NCBI GenBank assembly: GCA_029834535.1
Contig: JAQMWT010000037.1
Span: 62,001 to 126,000, forward strand
Length of the DNA: 64,000 bases
Source: Chrysophaeum taylorii
Taxonomy: Eukaryota > Sar > Pelagophyceae > Pelagomonadales > Pelagomonadaceae
Reading direction: 5' to 3'
Both the position numbers and the translations under genes were made by a program. Positions 50,136-60,794 of the stretch are shown here, piece by piece (positions within the stretch are counted from its first letter, which is position 1; every line of letters starts with the position of its first letter). A model generated the notes under the pieces. The model saw only the letters and a program-made list of their open reading frames with translations, did not search any database and was not told where the DNA came from.

Positions 50136-51272
50136 CTACCACACTGGCTGCGGCTGCAAGGCGGACCTTGTAGACGGGGTTGTGAGGCAACTCAGCCAGC
50201 GCTTACCCGCAGTCAGTGCACACAAAGCTCCTTGCGATGGTTTTTTTCGTGGAGCGAGTAGACCTGCGGCGGCGCACCGAGGGTCGGTCAGGGCCCACAA
50301 AGAAAAGGCACGTACCCGTCCGACGTTGAGATACGCGGCCGACCATGAAAATGCCGACGTGGCGGTGACGAGGGCGTCGGCGGCTACTAGGTGGTGGAAG
50401 GTCTCGGCGATCCCGGTATTCAAACGAAATAAAATCGGAATGACGGCGCTCGGCGGGCGACGGACATTGATGTTGAAATTTTCCTTGCTACCTTCGCTGA
50501 AAATATGGATCCGGGCTGGTCGGTGGTTCTCGACGAGAATCCTCGGCACGATCCAATCGAGGCACGCCGAGATGTTCCGATCGTCGTCGTATCGTTCCGG
50601 GTAATCTTCGGCGTTGACGTCGCCTCGCCTTATGTGGACCGCCAAGTTGAAGTCACTTTTTTTGTAAAATCTGAGCGGCGGCTTGGGCACGGCCCAATAA
50701 GCCGCGCGGACACGCTGGGCAATCGACGGGAATTGGCCGTAGCGAAGGGACACCTCGTTGTGCGCGTGGAGAATCCTCGTCGTATTTTCGTTCATGGGTG
50801 GGCCAAGGAGATGGCCGCCGACGAATCGAAACAGGACTCGGCCGTCCTCTGGGTTCTCCAAGTGTTGCATCGTCTTCCAAACCGACGAGCAGTACTGGAC
50901 GTCGTTCATTACGCTGTAGGCATAGACAGAAATCATGGCGTGATAGTGGGCGCCGAAGCCGTCTTTTTTTCCAAAAGCCGTGATGGAAGTCGGCCCACAT
51001 TTGCGTTCATGACTAGTTGAGCGAACCAAGGGCCAGCCCAACGAAAGAAAATCTGACATCGTGCGCTCATTGCCCGTCGACGGACAACCGCGTCCCAAGG
51101 CCCGACAGGCATCCGGATCCGAATCAACAAGCAGCTTTCGGAGAGCTTGCACGACAAGGACACGCCTGGCGGCGAGAGCGACGATCAGCAGCACCACCCG
51201 CGGTGCTCGACGCATTTGACTCACTCGCGCTTTGCAATAAAATACGACGAGAATAAGGATCCTTGCGTGCAA
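50136..51272 (-). CDS. HxRRGD-type glycosyltransferase (fucosyltransferase-like)
   Basis: 378 aa. The N-terminus is hydrophobic (RVVLLIVALAARRVLVV, ~24-40), giving a type-II Golgi anchor; Met20 is an alternative start. The key motif is FNLAVHIRRGDVNAEDYPER at ~215-235, the nucleotide-sugar phosphate-binding H-x-R-x-G-D seen in alpha-1,2- and alpha-1,6-fucosyltransferases and related GT families. After it come ARIHIFSEGSKENF and a late LVAADALVTATSAFSWSAAY, matching the usual sequence of strands ending in a Ser-rich motif. Fucose as donor is likely but not certain. It sits in a minus-strand run with the GH141-like and sulfatase-sulfotransferase genes. Confidence 0.75.
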   Translation of the reverse strand: MHARILILVVFYCKARVSQMRRAPRVVLLIVALAARRVLVVQALRKLLVDSDPDACRALGRGCPSTGNERTMSDFLSLGWPLVRSTSHERKCGPTSITAFGKKDGFGAHYHAMISVYAYSVMNDVQYCSSVWKTMQHLENPEDGRVLFRFVGGHLLGPPMNENTTRILHAHNEVSLRYGQFPSIAQRVRAAYWAVPKPPLRFYKKSDFNLAVHIRRGDVNAEDYPERYDDDRNISACLDWIVPRILVENHRPARIHIFSEGSKENFNINVRRPPSAVIPILFRLNTGIAETFHHLVAADALVTATSAFSWSAAYLNVGRVRAFSLWALTDPRCAAAGLLAPRKKPSQGALCALTAGKRWLSCLTTPSTRSALQPQPVW

Positions 51273-51843
51273 CTTTCTATGAATGTTTTTTACTCTTCCG
51301 CGCCTTTTCAGGGAAGCAATAATTTAATTTTTAGAGTAATCATCATACTGATTACACAGTACATCAATGTATCCGATTGACGTGGAGCGATCCAATGGCG
51401 ACTTCGCTTGTCCCCGCCGACACAGCATATGATGGGCGAATCGCGGCGAGTTGCCTCTGCCCCGAGAATGCCATCTCGCGATTGATCGATCACCAGGGCA
51501 CTACTACTCGGCCTGCCGTGTCATCGACGAGTTCCCATTCTACAATAATGCATCCTCTCGCACCCATATGCTCTGCAGGGCTCATATGGGGTTTGCTGCT
51601 GTTGAATAGAATGAGCTCATCGCGAGAATGGTCGTCAAGATCGGCGTGTTCTGGATCCCGCGATTACAAAAGAGAGGACTGCCTGCTCGCGGTAGTAGTA
51701 AGTAACTTTCTGGTGCAATTATTCTCCGCTTCGGCCCTCTATAATAGAATAATCTTCTATCCCATTGTTGGTAATTTTTTTCATACGGCGGCTACTACTA
51801 CTTAGAGGAGCAGCAGGGCAGAAATGCTCAAGGGGAGGGGTGT
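51273..51843. other. Intergenic, nothing recognised
   Basis: AT-richer than the flanking genes. It should hold the promoter of the glycosyltransferase gene and the 3' end of the beta-helix gene. No gene is seen. Confidence 0.5.
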
Positions 51844-54087
51844 TCAAAAGCCGAGGAGGTCGCGCGCCCATTGGATGATGGTGTCGGAGTCGGGGTAGGT
51901 GGCGACAGTAGAGTTGGGATCATTGGAGGTTGAGAAGCTCTGCCAGGTGGCGAGGTCGTGGCCGCATTCAGTGAGGGAACCGTTGAATGTAAAGTATTGG
52001 TTGTTGGCGAGGATAGTAGGCACGTCGGTGCACTGGGGATGGCCGACGTCGACGGCGGATAGAACGACCCTGTTGCGTTCGAAGCGGTCCTCGTATCCGG
52101 AGAGCGTAACGTTGACGCGGACGGCTGCGCCAACAAAGGCGTAAACGTTGTCATGATGGTGGTTGGAATGTCCGCCAAAGTCGCTCTTGAGGCCCGTGTT
52201 GCCGTAGACGAAAAAGTTAAAAGAAGTTTCGTAGTAGGCGCTACCGTCGTCGTTGTCCACGCACTCCTGAGGATTGTAGTTGTTGACGAAGAAGTTGCGG
52301 GTGATGTTGCGAGGGATCATGTAGGCGCCGTTGTCTGTGAGAAAGGGCTGGCGGTCCCACGAGTTGAGAACGCCGTGGTCTTGCGTCTCGCGGACGACGT
52401 TGAAGACGAGATTCGAGTCGACGAGATCACCACCACCTAGGCCGTCATTCAGGTTGATGCCGGCACGAGGCGCGTTGAAAAAGACGTTGCGTCGAATTAT
52501 TGAGCCTTGGGCCTTGGCTTGGAAGACAAAAGCCGACTGCTTGGCGTAGAGGCCGATAGCTTTGCCAAAGCATCCCTCGACGCGCGTGCCGACCGGGTGC
52601 TCGCCATCCGTAGCGTCGTAGCCGGATTCCGGCGCACCTCGGAGCTCAATACCTGGCCGAGCGGGGTCCGACTGCGTTTCGTTCGTAAAGCCCCAAATCG
52701 CGACGGCGGTGCCGCCGAGGTAAGAAAAGTTCGAATCCAAAACCCCAAAGTCGCGATTAAAGCCCGACACCACGAGCGCGTTGCCATCCAACCGGTCAAA
52801 GCTGCAGCTCGCCACGGTGAAATTGACGGCGCCCTGAACGAGGACAGCGCCTTGTCGCTCGAGCGCCCAGTCGCCGCCGCTCGGGACGCCGTGAGCGTCC
52901 AAGTAAGTGTGTCTCGTCGCAACAAAGCCAAGATTCTCGAGAGCCACGTCGCGCACAGGCTCCCACTGCGTGCCGGTGGCGTTGACCAACACGCGCAGTT
53001 TGGGAACGACGACGTTGGCGGTTGGCGGCTCTGTTTCGGAGACCAGATAGAGGGTGTCGTCGTCGTCGTCGAAGTAGAACTCGCCCTCGACGTCGAGCTC
53101 TTCCTTGACGTTTTGCACGTGAAAATCACCGCCCTTATCATTCCCTCGCGCCCCCTGAAAGCCGCCGCGCGTGAAAGTGTAGTTGTTGGGTCCGACCTGC
53201 GTTGCTTCGAACATCCAGTTCGCCCAGCGCCCGGGCCGGTACGCGTGAAATTCCGGCGGCTTGGCGTACGGAGAGTTTCCGAAACCCTCGGGAAGCGCTA
53301 TGCCGCTCGGCAAGCGAAAGCGAAAGGCACCGCCGCCCTGCGGGTTTTCGGAGCACCAGTAGCTTGATGCCGGCGAAAAGATCGAGCACGCGCCGCCGAC
53401 GCCGATCCGGTACTCCTGGAAGTAGCCGTCGGCGCTGTCGTTTCGCGTCACGTTGCTCGCATAGAACGCTGGGTCGCCTTTGTCAAGAGGCGGCGCCCAA
53501 GTCGCCTCGTTGCTGCTGACCTCGCAGCCGTAGTAGCACGTCTCTTCGATGCCGCCCGGCAGGTTCGGGTACCGCGCCACCGTCCGCCTAGCCCCGTCGA
53601 CGACTAGACCCGGCACCTCGGTCAAATTATGCGCTGCAAGATCAACCTTGGTCCCCCAGACGCCGGTCTCGACTTCATTCCAATCAAGACCCCCAAGCTC
53701 GATGCCGCCAGACAGCGAGGCGCCGTCTACGCCCACGACTCGCAGCCCGGAGTGTTCTGCCGTCAACTCGAGCGGCAACGCCAGCTCATGCCGGCCGGCT
53801 GCCACCACCACCGTCTTCGACGTCGTCGCCGCCGCCGCATCGCAGGCCGCCTGGACCGATTCGCCGATGCCGACCCATACCGCATCCGCCGGCCACTCTG
53901 CTGCTGGTTTTGACTCAGACCTCGACGCCTCATTCGACACCATACCCCAGGACGATGAGCACTTCTCCAGCTCCAAGGCCTCCGCCAGCTCCGCGAAGCT
54001 GTCGAGGCGCGGAAGAAGTTGACGGCCAAAGTCGTAGGCCGCGAAGCGCCAGGCGCACTCGAAGTCCGCCGGAACGCCCAGAGCCAT
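51844..54087 (-). CDS. Right-handed beta-helix protein, GH141-like
   Basis: 747 aa. Residues ~65-165 carry the opening pattern of GH141 and related polysaccharide-active beta-helix proteins: AVWVGIGESVQAACDAAAA, VVVAAGRHELALPLEL and LSGGIELGGLDW. Next comes a segment with RRTVARYPNLPGG. The helix body (~380-650) contains repeating turns such as ALENLGFVATRHTYLDAHG, FTVASCSFDRLDGNALVVSG and FGVLDSNFSYLGGTAVAIWG, then NVFFNAPRAGINLNDGLGGG. Many N-x-S/T sites suggest the secretory route, but no signal peptide is visible at the chosen start. An upstream exon may be missing. Known GH141 members act on fucosylated pectin or xylan, so a role in fucose-containing glycans is plausible (inference). Confidence 0.7.
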   Translation of the reverse strand: MALGVPADFECAWRFAAYDFGRQLLPRLDSFAELAEALELEKCSSSWGMVSNEASRSESKPAAEWPADAVWVGIGESVQAACDAAAATTSKTVVVAAGRHELALPLELTAEHSGLRVVGVDGASLSGGIELGGLDWNEVETGVWGTKVDLAAHNLTEVPGLVVDGARRTVARYPNLPGGIEETCYYGCEVSSNEATWAPPLDKGDPAFYASNVTRNDSADGYFQEYRIGVGGACSIFSPASSYWCSENPQGGGAFRFRLPSGIALPEGFGNSPYAKPPEFHAYRPGRWANWMFEATQVGPNNYTFTRGGFQGARGNDKGGDFHVQNVKEELDVEGEFYFDDDDDTLYLVSETEPPTANVVVPKLRVLVNATGTQWEPVRDVALENLGFVATRHTYLDAHGVPSGGDWALERQGAVLVQGAVNFTVASCSFDRLDGNALVVSGFNRDFGVLDSNFSYLGGTAVAIWGFTNETQSDPARPGIELRGAPESGYDATDGEHPVGTRVEGCFGKAIGLYAKQSAFVFQAKAQGSIIRRNVFFNAPRAGINLNDGLGGGDLVDSNLVFNVVRETQDHGVLNSWDRQPFLTDNGAYMIPRNITRNFFVNNYNPQECVDNDDGSAYYETSFNFFVYGNTGLKSDFGGHSNHHHDNVYAFVGAAVRVNVTLSGYEDRFERNRVVLSAVDVGHPQCTDVPTILANNQYFTFNGSLTECGHDLATWQSFSTSNDPNSTVATYPDSDTIIQWARDLLGF

Positions 54088-55905
54088 ATATGCTTTTGTT
54101 TATTTATTTCGTGAAATAAAAGCTGGTGGACTATTATACAGTTATTACACGTTATTAGGAAACGTGTACCACTCACTCACTCACTCTTGGTACTCTTTCG
54201 AGGCCGTGATCCTTTTAACGGACCTTCATACATACTACAGCTCCTTTGTTGTACATTTGTAAACGTATCGGCGGCGACCTTGCGATGATGATTATAGCAG
54301 GCGCAAAATAGACTACTACCACAGAAAATAAAAAAAAAACAGACGACGATGTGCTCGCGGTAACGCCGGCTGACGATGTTACCGTGCCCTGCAATACGAC
54401 GAGTCGCCGGACGAGATGCAGCTTTTCCAAAAAGGACCACCCTCAACAACGACGGTTGGTGGATTCAAAACTATCGTCGAAGAAGCCCTCAAACGCCTGC
54501 CTCTCTTCGAGACGCTGCCGTGACGTTGATGAGCATACTTCACTCGGAGAAAGTACTGGCTTGAGTCCACATGTGACTCCGGTCGAGCACGCGACTGGCG
54601 ACTATAAACAAGCTTCGACAGGCGACAATCCACGCCGCTGCAGTACGTCACAGTGCGTCCACGCGCACTTTGTAAGCATGCCTCTGCGCGCACCTGCTTT
54701 TGAAACTACAACACGATCCAAAAGAGAGTTTTTCGTGGCAAGATGCGGAGGATACCTCCGAGTTCGTCCATTCCCTCGGTTGCGACGACAAGAGCAAGAA
54801 AACGAGGCCGCGCACTCCGAAGAGCGAGCCAAGCTCGACAGCGGAAGGAGGATGATACCTTCTGTTGCTCGACGACGCGCGGCGACGGTAGAGGTGAGAC
54901 ATTGCCGGCGCCGGCGAGAAATCGGCCTCAAGCGAAGGCCACGTCAACATTTATGGCAATAATGTAATCGTGGACCCTCCTGACTGCAAAGCCGGGAGGA
55001 CGGACGATCACTGGTGAGCGCAGTATCCAATGTCCCTGCAAACGCGAGACTTATTAAGCCACACCGCGCGTTTTCCCGGGTTGTGGTTCGAACGATAAGA
55101 CTCAGAAGATGCAAATCCGCGCCACTAGGTGTTCGCAGAACAATTCTTGGACTCTGCTTCGTCCGAAAATATTCTCAAAAACGAGGGCGGGAAACTTATC
55201 TCGGCTCCGCTCGCGTCGATATCCACTCACTGGCGGACCTCGACAGACGGTTAATAGACACCGACTCTTCTTTTTATGGGCTCAATGAACGAGCTGTGAC
55301 GCACGATACTCGTAACGAGCGGCCTCGCAAACGGCAGGCTTGGTGCAAGGCTTAGGATAACAACGACAACATCCACGACTATGACACCGACGAGACACAG
55401 ACGCGGAATAGCGATAAATCTTGGTGCCAGAGTAAGCCCTGGTGCTCGTTCTTCTTCGCTTCTTTTGATGGTGCTTCGTTGTTGATTGATTTCCAACGAC
55501 TGACCCGAGGTGCCTTCAACACCTTTAGCGCCTAACCACCCGTGTAAACTGAACTGAATACTGACTTACCCAAACCCAGATTACCCAAGCTTCATATGCC
55601 CCCAGACAACGCACCAAAACCTTCAAGCACCCACGCGCCCCCCCCCCACCATCTTAACAGTCGACCTTTGAAAACCCAAGCACGCCAGGCCCCAAGCTGC
55701 ACCGACAAAAGTCGAGCCTAGTAACCCTCTCGCCACCGGAGAGGGATGTCGTCGTATTTGCCACCACGGTGGCCCAATTTCGAGTTGAAGAATAATTTCA
55801 ACGCGTATAGCATGCATCATTGCGCACAAGACTCAGACCCGCAAGTTATAGTTAAAAACTCCATCAACTTGCCTAGACGAGGATTATAAGAATCAAACGT
55901 CGGTA
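54088..55905. other. Intergenic with decayed coding-like pieces
   Basis: Frames at 54351-54962 and 55014-55355 (+) look partly protein-like (for example TTLNNDGWWIQNYRRR in one frame at ~54430) but shift frame and have no family I can name. This may be an old transposon or gene remnant. No intact gene is supported. Confidence 0.4.
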
Positions 55906-58809
55906 TCAAGAGCGCCGGGCCTCTGCCTGGAGGGTATTCGAATGCGCTTGGTGTGATCGCTGCGTATCGGGGGTGGTGGACTTTCGCGGTGGCCACGCGC
56001 AACGAGCACGGTCAGGTATTGTCGCCGAGATTTCACTCGGGCTTGGTATCTCGAGTGCGTGCTTGTTGGACTGAATCACCGAAGCGTACGAGCAGTTCGA
56101 ATAGCCAAGCCAACCGAGAAGGCGATTAAACGTTTCGACCTTGATGTCCTCGGTCGTGAGGACGAAGGCGCGATCCTTACCCAACGCGCGTGCCCAGTTA
56201 GTGTACAGGCGATTGCGATCGCTCAGCTCCTGTTCGGCTTTACTTGCGTGGCGTTGCTTCCAAAAGGCAGACTGCGCTTGGGCTTCGATGTCCTGTCGAA
56301 AATTAACAATAAATTTGGCACACGGGAATATCTTCGTCATGGTATTGAGGTCATCCATTTTGAAGTAGCGGATTTCCTTCCAACCGACGTAAACGAGATC
56401 GCGATTAAGCTCGCCCACCAGTCTGCGCGCAAGATACTGAATGTCGCAGAGGACGTGGTTAAAAGTGGGCGTGGTCCGCCACCACGCGCTGTATTGCTTA
56501 TCAGACCAGGCTTTCGGCACCGCGTCTAGGTCCTCGAAGGCCTGGCCGGTGCGCGTGATGAAGCCATCGTTTTCGCCGACAACGAGAACACCGGGAATTG
56601 CATTCAACATGTCCATGACGGCGGTCGAACCCGAGCGTCCCGAGGCGACGACAAACAGCCAGTTGTGGTCGCGACACAAATCGCACGGCACGTCACCAAC
56701 ACTTTTTTTCGCCGTCTGCGGCGCGGGGTGTTTCGGGCGGCTCGCTTTTTGAGATGGATCTGCTGCCGACTTGGTGCCTGCTGTCGTCGGCAAGCCACCA
56801 ACACTTTTTTTCGCCGTCTGCGGCGCGGGGTGTTTCGGGCGGCTCGCTTTTCGAGATGGATCTGCTGCCGACTTGGTGCCTGCTGCCTTGGCGACTGCTG
56901 TCTTGGTGCCCACTTTCTTGGTGACTGACGTATTGGCGCCGCCTTTGTTGGTCTCTGGCGCTTTCAAGGCGTCTTCATTCTTCTTCGAAGCTGCTCGGCG
57001 GCGCTCGTTAAGCGCCCCGAGTTCGGAGTTAACGTGCTCGGATCGCTGGACACTCGACGTTCGACGCGACGACACAGCGCCGCGGACGCTCAGACTGTCG
57101 TGCATGCTTGGTGTCCGACACGGGTGATGCGGCACGTGGTTTTTGCCCAGGGTTTTTGGGAGTCGTCGGTACCACGAAAGCAAGGCTCGGGCGAGCGGGG
57201 CCGCGAGCTCGTCCCAAACGCTGCTAGGGTCAGAAGAAGTTTTTTCGAGAAGATCAACCGATTCTCCCGGGTCCGCTGTGATGTTGTACATCTCGGTGCG
57301 AGAGAACAAACTCTTCGTCGTCATCGGGGAGCCCGTTTTACCACCACCACCGAGGACCATCTCGCGGCGATCGTCGACCCGCGGCAACTCCACGAGGAGC
57401 TTGAGGTCGCTGTCGCGCTGGCGCGCAGCGAAGCGTGGCGCCGAGGCGTTGCAGGTGGTCGTCGTAGGCACGGAATACGCCCACTCCCAGAACACAATTT
57501 CCTTGTGGCCGCGGTCGGGAAGAACGCCCTCGGCGCCGCCCGGGCCGACGAGCTCGCGAGCGACGCGACCCGCGAGTGCGCGGCCGCCGTTCGTCGCGCC
57601 GTCGAGCCAGCTGCTGGCTCCCGCCAAAAACGCGAACGTCGGCAAGATGTCGACAGCCAGGATATCAGCGGCTGACGAAGACGCTCGCTCCAGGTGACCA
57701 GGCCACCGCAAGATGCACGGCACGCGCACGCCGCCTTCGTAAAGACTCCTCTTGAAACCGCGATAAGGGTGCGCGCTGCCCAGCTGGGACCATCGGATAC
57801 TCGAGTCGACGCTTTCGGGTCCATTGTCGCTCGTGATCATCACGAGCGTCTCGCTCGCGAGGCCTCGCTCGTCGAGAGCAGCGAGAAGCTCCCCGACTAA
57901 AACATCGAACGAAAAAACCGATCCGCGGTAAACGCGCTCGACGCATACGCGCGAGCCCCGGGATTCTTCCGGTTCCTTCCAATTGGAAATAACCTCTTGC
58001 GTCCACGCGAATCCATCTCGCCAAAACGCTTCGAGGTCGCACTCCTTGGGACCCACCGCAGCCATGTGTTCGCGCCTCGGGGACAGCGGGGCGCTCGGCA
58101 CCGCGGGGTTGATCGACAGAAAGTATCGACGACCGCCAGCATCGTCGAGGGCACGTCGAGTGTCGTTAAGAATGGCCTCGCTCGTCGAATGCTTGTCGGT
58201 CCATGACAACGCGTCGTGCGCAGCGTACCGGGGCCACCCGATGGGATAGCTGGCGTCGTCGCCGGTCTGCCACGCCACGGCCCGATTCCACCCGTATTCT
58301 CGGTACGACGGCAACCCGTCGCATCCTAGTTGCCATACCCCCAGGTGCGCCGTATAATAGCCGGCGTGTTGCATCGCATGGGGAATCGACGCCCAGGTCT
58401 CGTTGAGCCGCCCGACCGCGTCTGTGTTCACTTCGCGTCGCAGCCCGCTCGCGTCGACGTAGTACCCGTCTTTTGAAGCGCACTCGGCGATGTTCGGATA
58501 TCCCGCCACGGATGACTCCTTGCCAACCAAAAACGCCGCCCGAGACGGCGAACACATCGGCGACATTACTCGGAAATTTGTCAGCCGCAAACCTTCCCGC
58601 GCCAATAGATCCATGTTCGGCGTGTCGCCGACGCGCGCCGGGTTGTAAGCCCCCACGTCCCCGATCCCCAAGTCGTCGGCCATAACAAACATAATCGAAG
58701 GCCGACTCTCAGCCCGGGCATCGGCGGAGATGACGCGCGCAACCAACACCATGGACAAGAAGAAGCGGGCGGTCGTCATCGCCATCATAATACTACTATA
58801 TGCAACCAA
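55906..58809 (-). CDS. Sulfatase - repeat linker - sulfotransferase fusion
   Basis: 967 aa with a signal-peptide-like start (TARFFLSMVLVARVISADA). Sulfatase domain, ~38-545: IMFVMADDLGIGDVGAYN, the formylglycine site MCSPSRAAFLVGKES and MITSDNGPE. The family GKWH motif reads GVWQLG, so the usual Lys and His are lost. The later Lys/His site also seems changed (SINPAVPSAPLSPRR). A Lys/Ala/Pro-rich linker (~590-690) holds a duplicated 34-aa unit. The sulfotransferase domain (~690-930) has the PAPS 5'-phosphosulfate loop VASGRSGSTAVMDMLNAIPG and a 3'-phosphate motif FIVNFRQDIEAQAQSAFW. An enzyme that removes sulfate is thus joined to one that adds it. Perhaps the sulfatase part now only binds sulfated glycan (inference). 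It is oriented with the glycosyltransferase and GH141-like genes. Confidence 0.88.
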   Translation of the reverse strand: MVAYSSIMMAMTTARFFLSMVLVARVISADARAESRPSIMFVMADDLGIGDVGAYNPARVGDTPNMDLLAREGLRLTNFRVMSPMCSPSRAAFLVGKESSVAGYPNIAECASKDGYYVDASGLRREVNTDAVGRLNETWASIPHAMQHAGYYTAHLGVWQLGCDGLPSYREYGWNRAVAWQTGDDASYPIGWPRYAAHDALSWTDKHSTSEAILNDTRRALDDAGGRRYFLSINPAVPSAPLSPRREHMAAVGPKECDLEAFWRDGFAWTQEVISNWKEPEESRGSRVCVERVYRGSVFSFDVLVGELLAALDERGLASETLVMITSDNGPESVDSSIRWSQLGSAHPYRGFKRSLYEGGVRVPCILRWPGHLERASSSAADILAVDILPTFAFLAGASSWLDGATNGGRALAGRVARELVGPGGAEGVLPDRGHKEIVFWEWAYSVPTTTTCNASAPRFAARQRDSDLKLLVELPRVDDRREMVLGGGGKTGSPMTTKSLFSRTEMYNITADPGESVDLLEKTSSDPSSVWDELAAPLARALLSWYRRLPKTLGKNHVPHHPCRTPSMHDSLSVRGAVSSRRTSSVQRSEHVNSELGALNERRRAASKKNEDALKAPETNKGGANTSVTKKVGTKTAVAKAAGTKSAADPSRKASRPKHPAPQTAKKSVGGLPTTAGTKSAADPSQKASRPKHPAPQTAKKSVGDVPCDLCRDHNWLFVVASGRSGSTAVMDMLNAIPGVLVVGENDGFITRTGQAFEDLDAVPKAWSDKQYSAWWRTTPTFNHVLCDIQYLARRLVGELNRDLVYVGWKEIRYFKMDDLNTMTKIFPCAKFIVNFRQDIEAQAQSAFWKQRHASKAEQELSDRNRLYTNWARALGKDRAFVLTTEDIKVETFNRLLGWLGYSNCSYASVIQSNKHALEIPSPSEISATIPDRARCAWPPRKSTTPDTQRSHQAHSNTLQAEARRS
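56699..56902 (-). repeat. In-frame 102-bp tandem duplication in the linker
   Basis: Two copies, 56699-56800 and 56801-56902, differ at only a few bases. 102 bp equals 34 codons, so the duplication keeps the reading frame. It encodes KSAADPS(R/Q)KASRPKHPA-type basic, Pro-rich sequence between the two enzyme domains. Confidence 0.9.
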
Positions 58810-59911
58810 ACCCGTACATGCTGGCGTGGAGCCCCCATGATAAAAGAAATAGGATCCGTATAATTTCTTCTAAATTATCGGATTCAAATTTTCACCTTGT
58901 ACTCGAAAACCTTGTATATCCCAACCACCACCTCAAGAATCGACGAAGCAAATTTTAAAAAAGTGAATGGTCACACGGGGGGAGGAGAAAGGCAAAAGCT
59001 TTGATTGCATTGGGGAGCGCTCTAGAGGGAAGGGCGATCACAATAGAGATGCAAAACGCGCAGAAGCGGACCAAGCGCGGAGCGGCAGAGGCACACAGGC
59101 GGGCGGAGGCATGCCGTAGACAGATGAATAGTTGACCGAGGCAGGTGGAGGATTGGCCGTGGAGTGGCTTCAGTGATACAAACCCTTTTTTTCCTAGTGT
59201 GGGAGCCTAGCCCGTTCTGGTAGACCGTCATCCAGACTTACTTTCTATTCACCCCAAACGAGAACGCCACGTACAATACGTGCCCCCTCTTGATCAACCA
59301 CCCTCCCAACTGGACGTTCCCAATCAATCAATCACTTGTCGGTTGCTGGCCGCAGGTGCAATACCTGGACTACGCAGACCGTGACTAAAAGGATGACTTG
59401 GACACCGCGCTCTCAGCAGGCCCTGCCAAATCCGGCAAGCCTGTCCCGAGGGCAACCTCGAAGAAGCCTTAGCAGAAACCACATCTGTCCGAGATGATGC
59501 GGAGCTCGGTCAACAAACGTGCCAAGGAACAAAAAAGGAAACGAGCCAGGCACAGAGGGGAAGTCAATCCGATTCCTCCAAAAAGCTCTCCGCCGCCGCA
59601 AACATTAGAACACGAGGCTTAGAAGCTCAAGTTCATAACAAGGTCCACGTCTAGGAAACAAACAGCGGCTTCCAATGCGAGTCGCAATACCCACCTCGAA
59701 GACGAGTGTGAAGGCCTTGTGTGTTCAAAATCGTCAAGATCCGGACCTCGATCGATCTGACAAGGAACAGACGGGTTTCGATCTGCACCAATTGGACGGA
59801 CCGTGATCGGTTCGACGAACTGGCTTTGGGCCATTAACAACAAGCAGCACAGATCCGCCCCGAGCGCGCGCAACAACGTCATGAGCAGATGGCGAAACTC
59901 ACGGCCGATCA

Positions 59912-59943
<32 letters not shown>

Positions 59944-60794
59944 CGGTTGTGTGATTAGCATAGCGATCAGTCCCGGGCGATCGGTGAGAGACTTCGTTCG
60001 TTCAAAAGATGACCAGGTCAGCACGCTGCGGCACGCATCAAAAAACACGTCGAAATGAGACAAAGCCTGGACGCTATTTTGGCTCGCCGTACGCCAAATG
60101 AGCAAGCCGCGCAGCCACCTATTGATGCTGACAATATGGCCCACGAAAAAGCAATAAGCGGTGCAGGGACGACCGCCAGACGGAACACGGAACCTTCAGG
60201 TCAATATCAAGCTCCATCTCCGCCCCAAACCAATCAATGCCCAACATCGAACTTTCGTCTAGTGCCGCATCGAGAACGCAGCTCGCTGAAAATTTGATGC
60301 TTTAACTTACGACGCTGCGCACGGCTGAAATAGAGACTCTGCCTGGAATAACAACCAAAGCAGCCGAGACAATCGGTAGACGTCAACATCCAGCCATTCA
60401 GTAACGGCAGTAATTCACGAAGGTCGATACGTGGACTTTTGACCCCTCGACAGTGTTGTCAGCTGCTCTGGTTCATAAGAGCAACACGTGGGATCCGACC
60501 CGACCCGACCCGAGCCGACCCGACGGTTCGAAGAAAAGAAACTGGGTGAAATTTGTACGTCTATCGCAAGCAACTTGTACATCCTTACGAGCACCTTGCC
60601 TTCCGCCACAGTCATTATTCTCCGGGAAATCGGAGGGTCCGGAATGCGAAGAGTAGCTCGGATACTCACCTTTATTGCAAGTCGCTTTTCCCCAGGCATC
60701 CCTTAGTACGGCCCCACAAAAACTGAACACCCGACACGCGCGCACTCCCCCGGGACCTCCATATAGCATTCAACCCACAGTTGTCACACGAAAG
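58810..60794. other. Intergenic between divergent genes, decayed frames and microsatellites
   Basis: An AAAG run lies at 59911-59942 and a GACCC-type run at 60493-60525. Plus-strand frames from ~59250 to 59930 read as broken protein-like sequence (for example TCPLLINHPPNWTFPINQSL) with no family recognised. The last ~100 bp should hold the Ku70 promoter. Confidence 0.4.
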
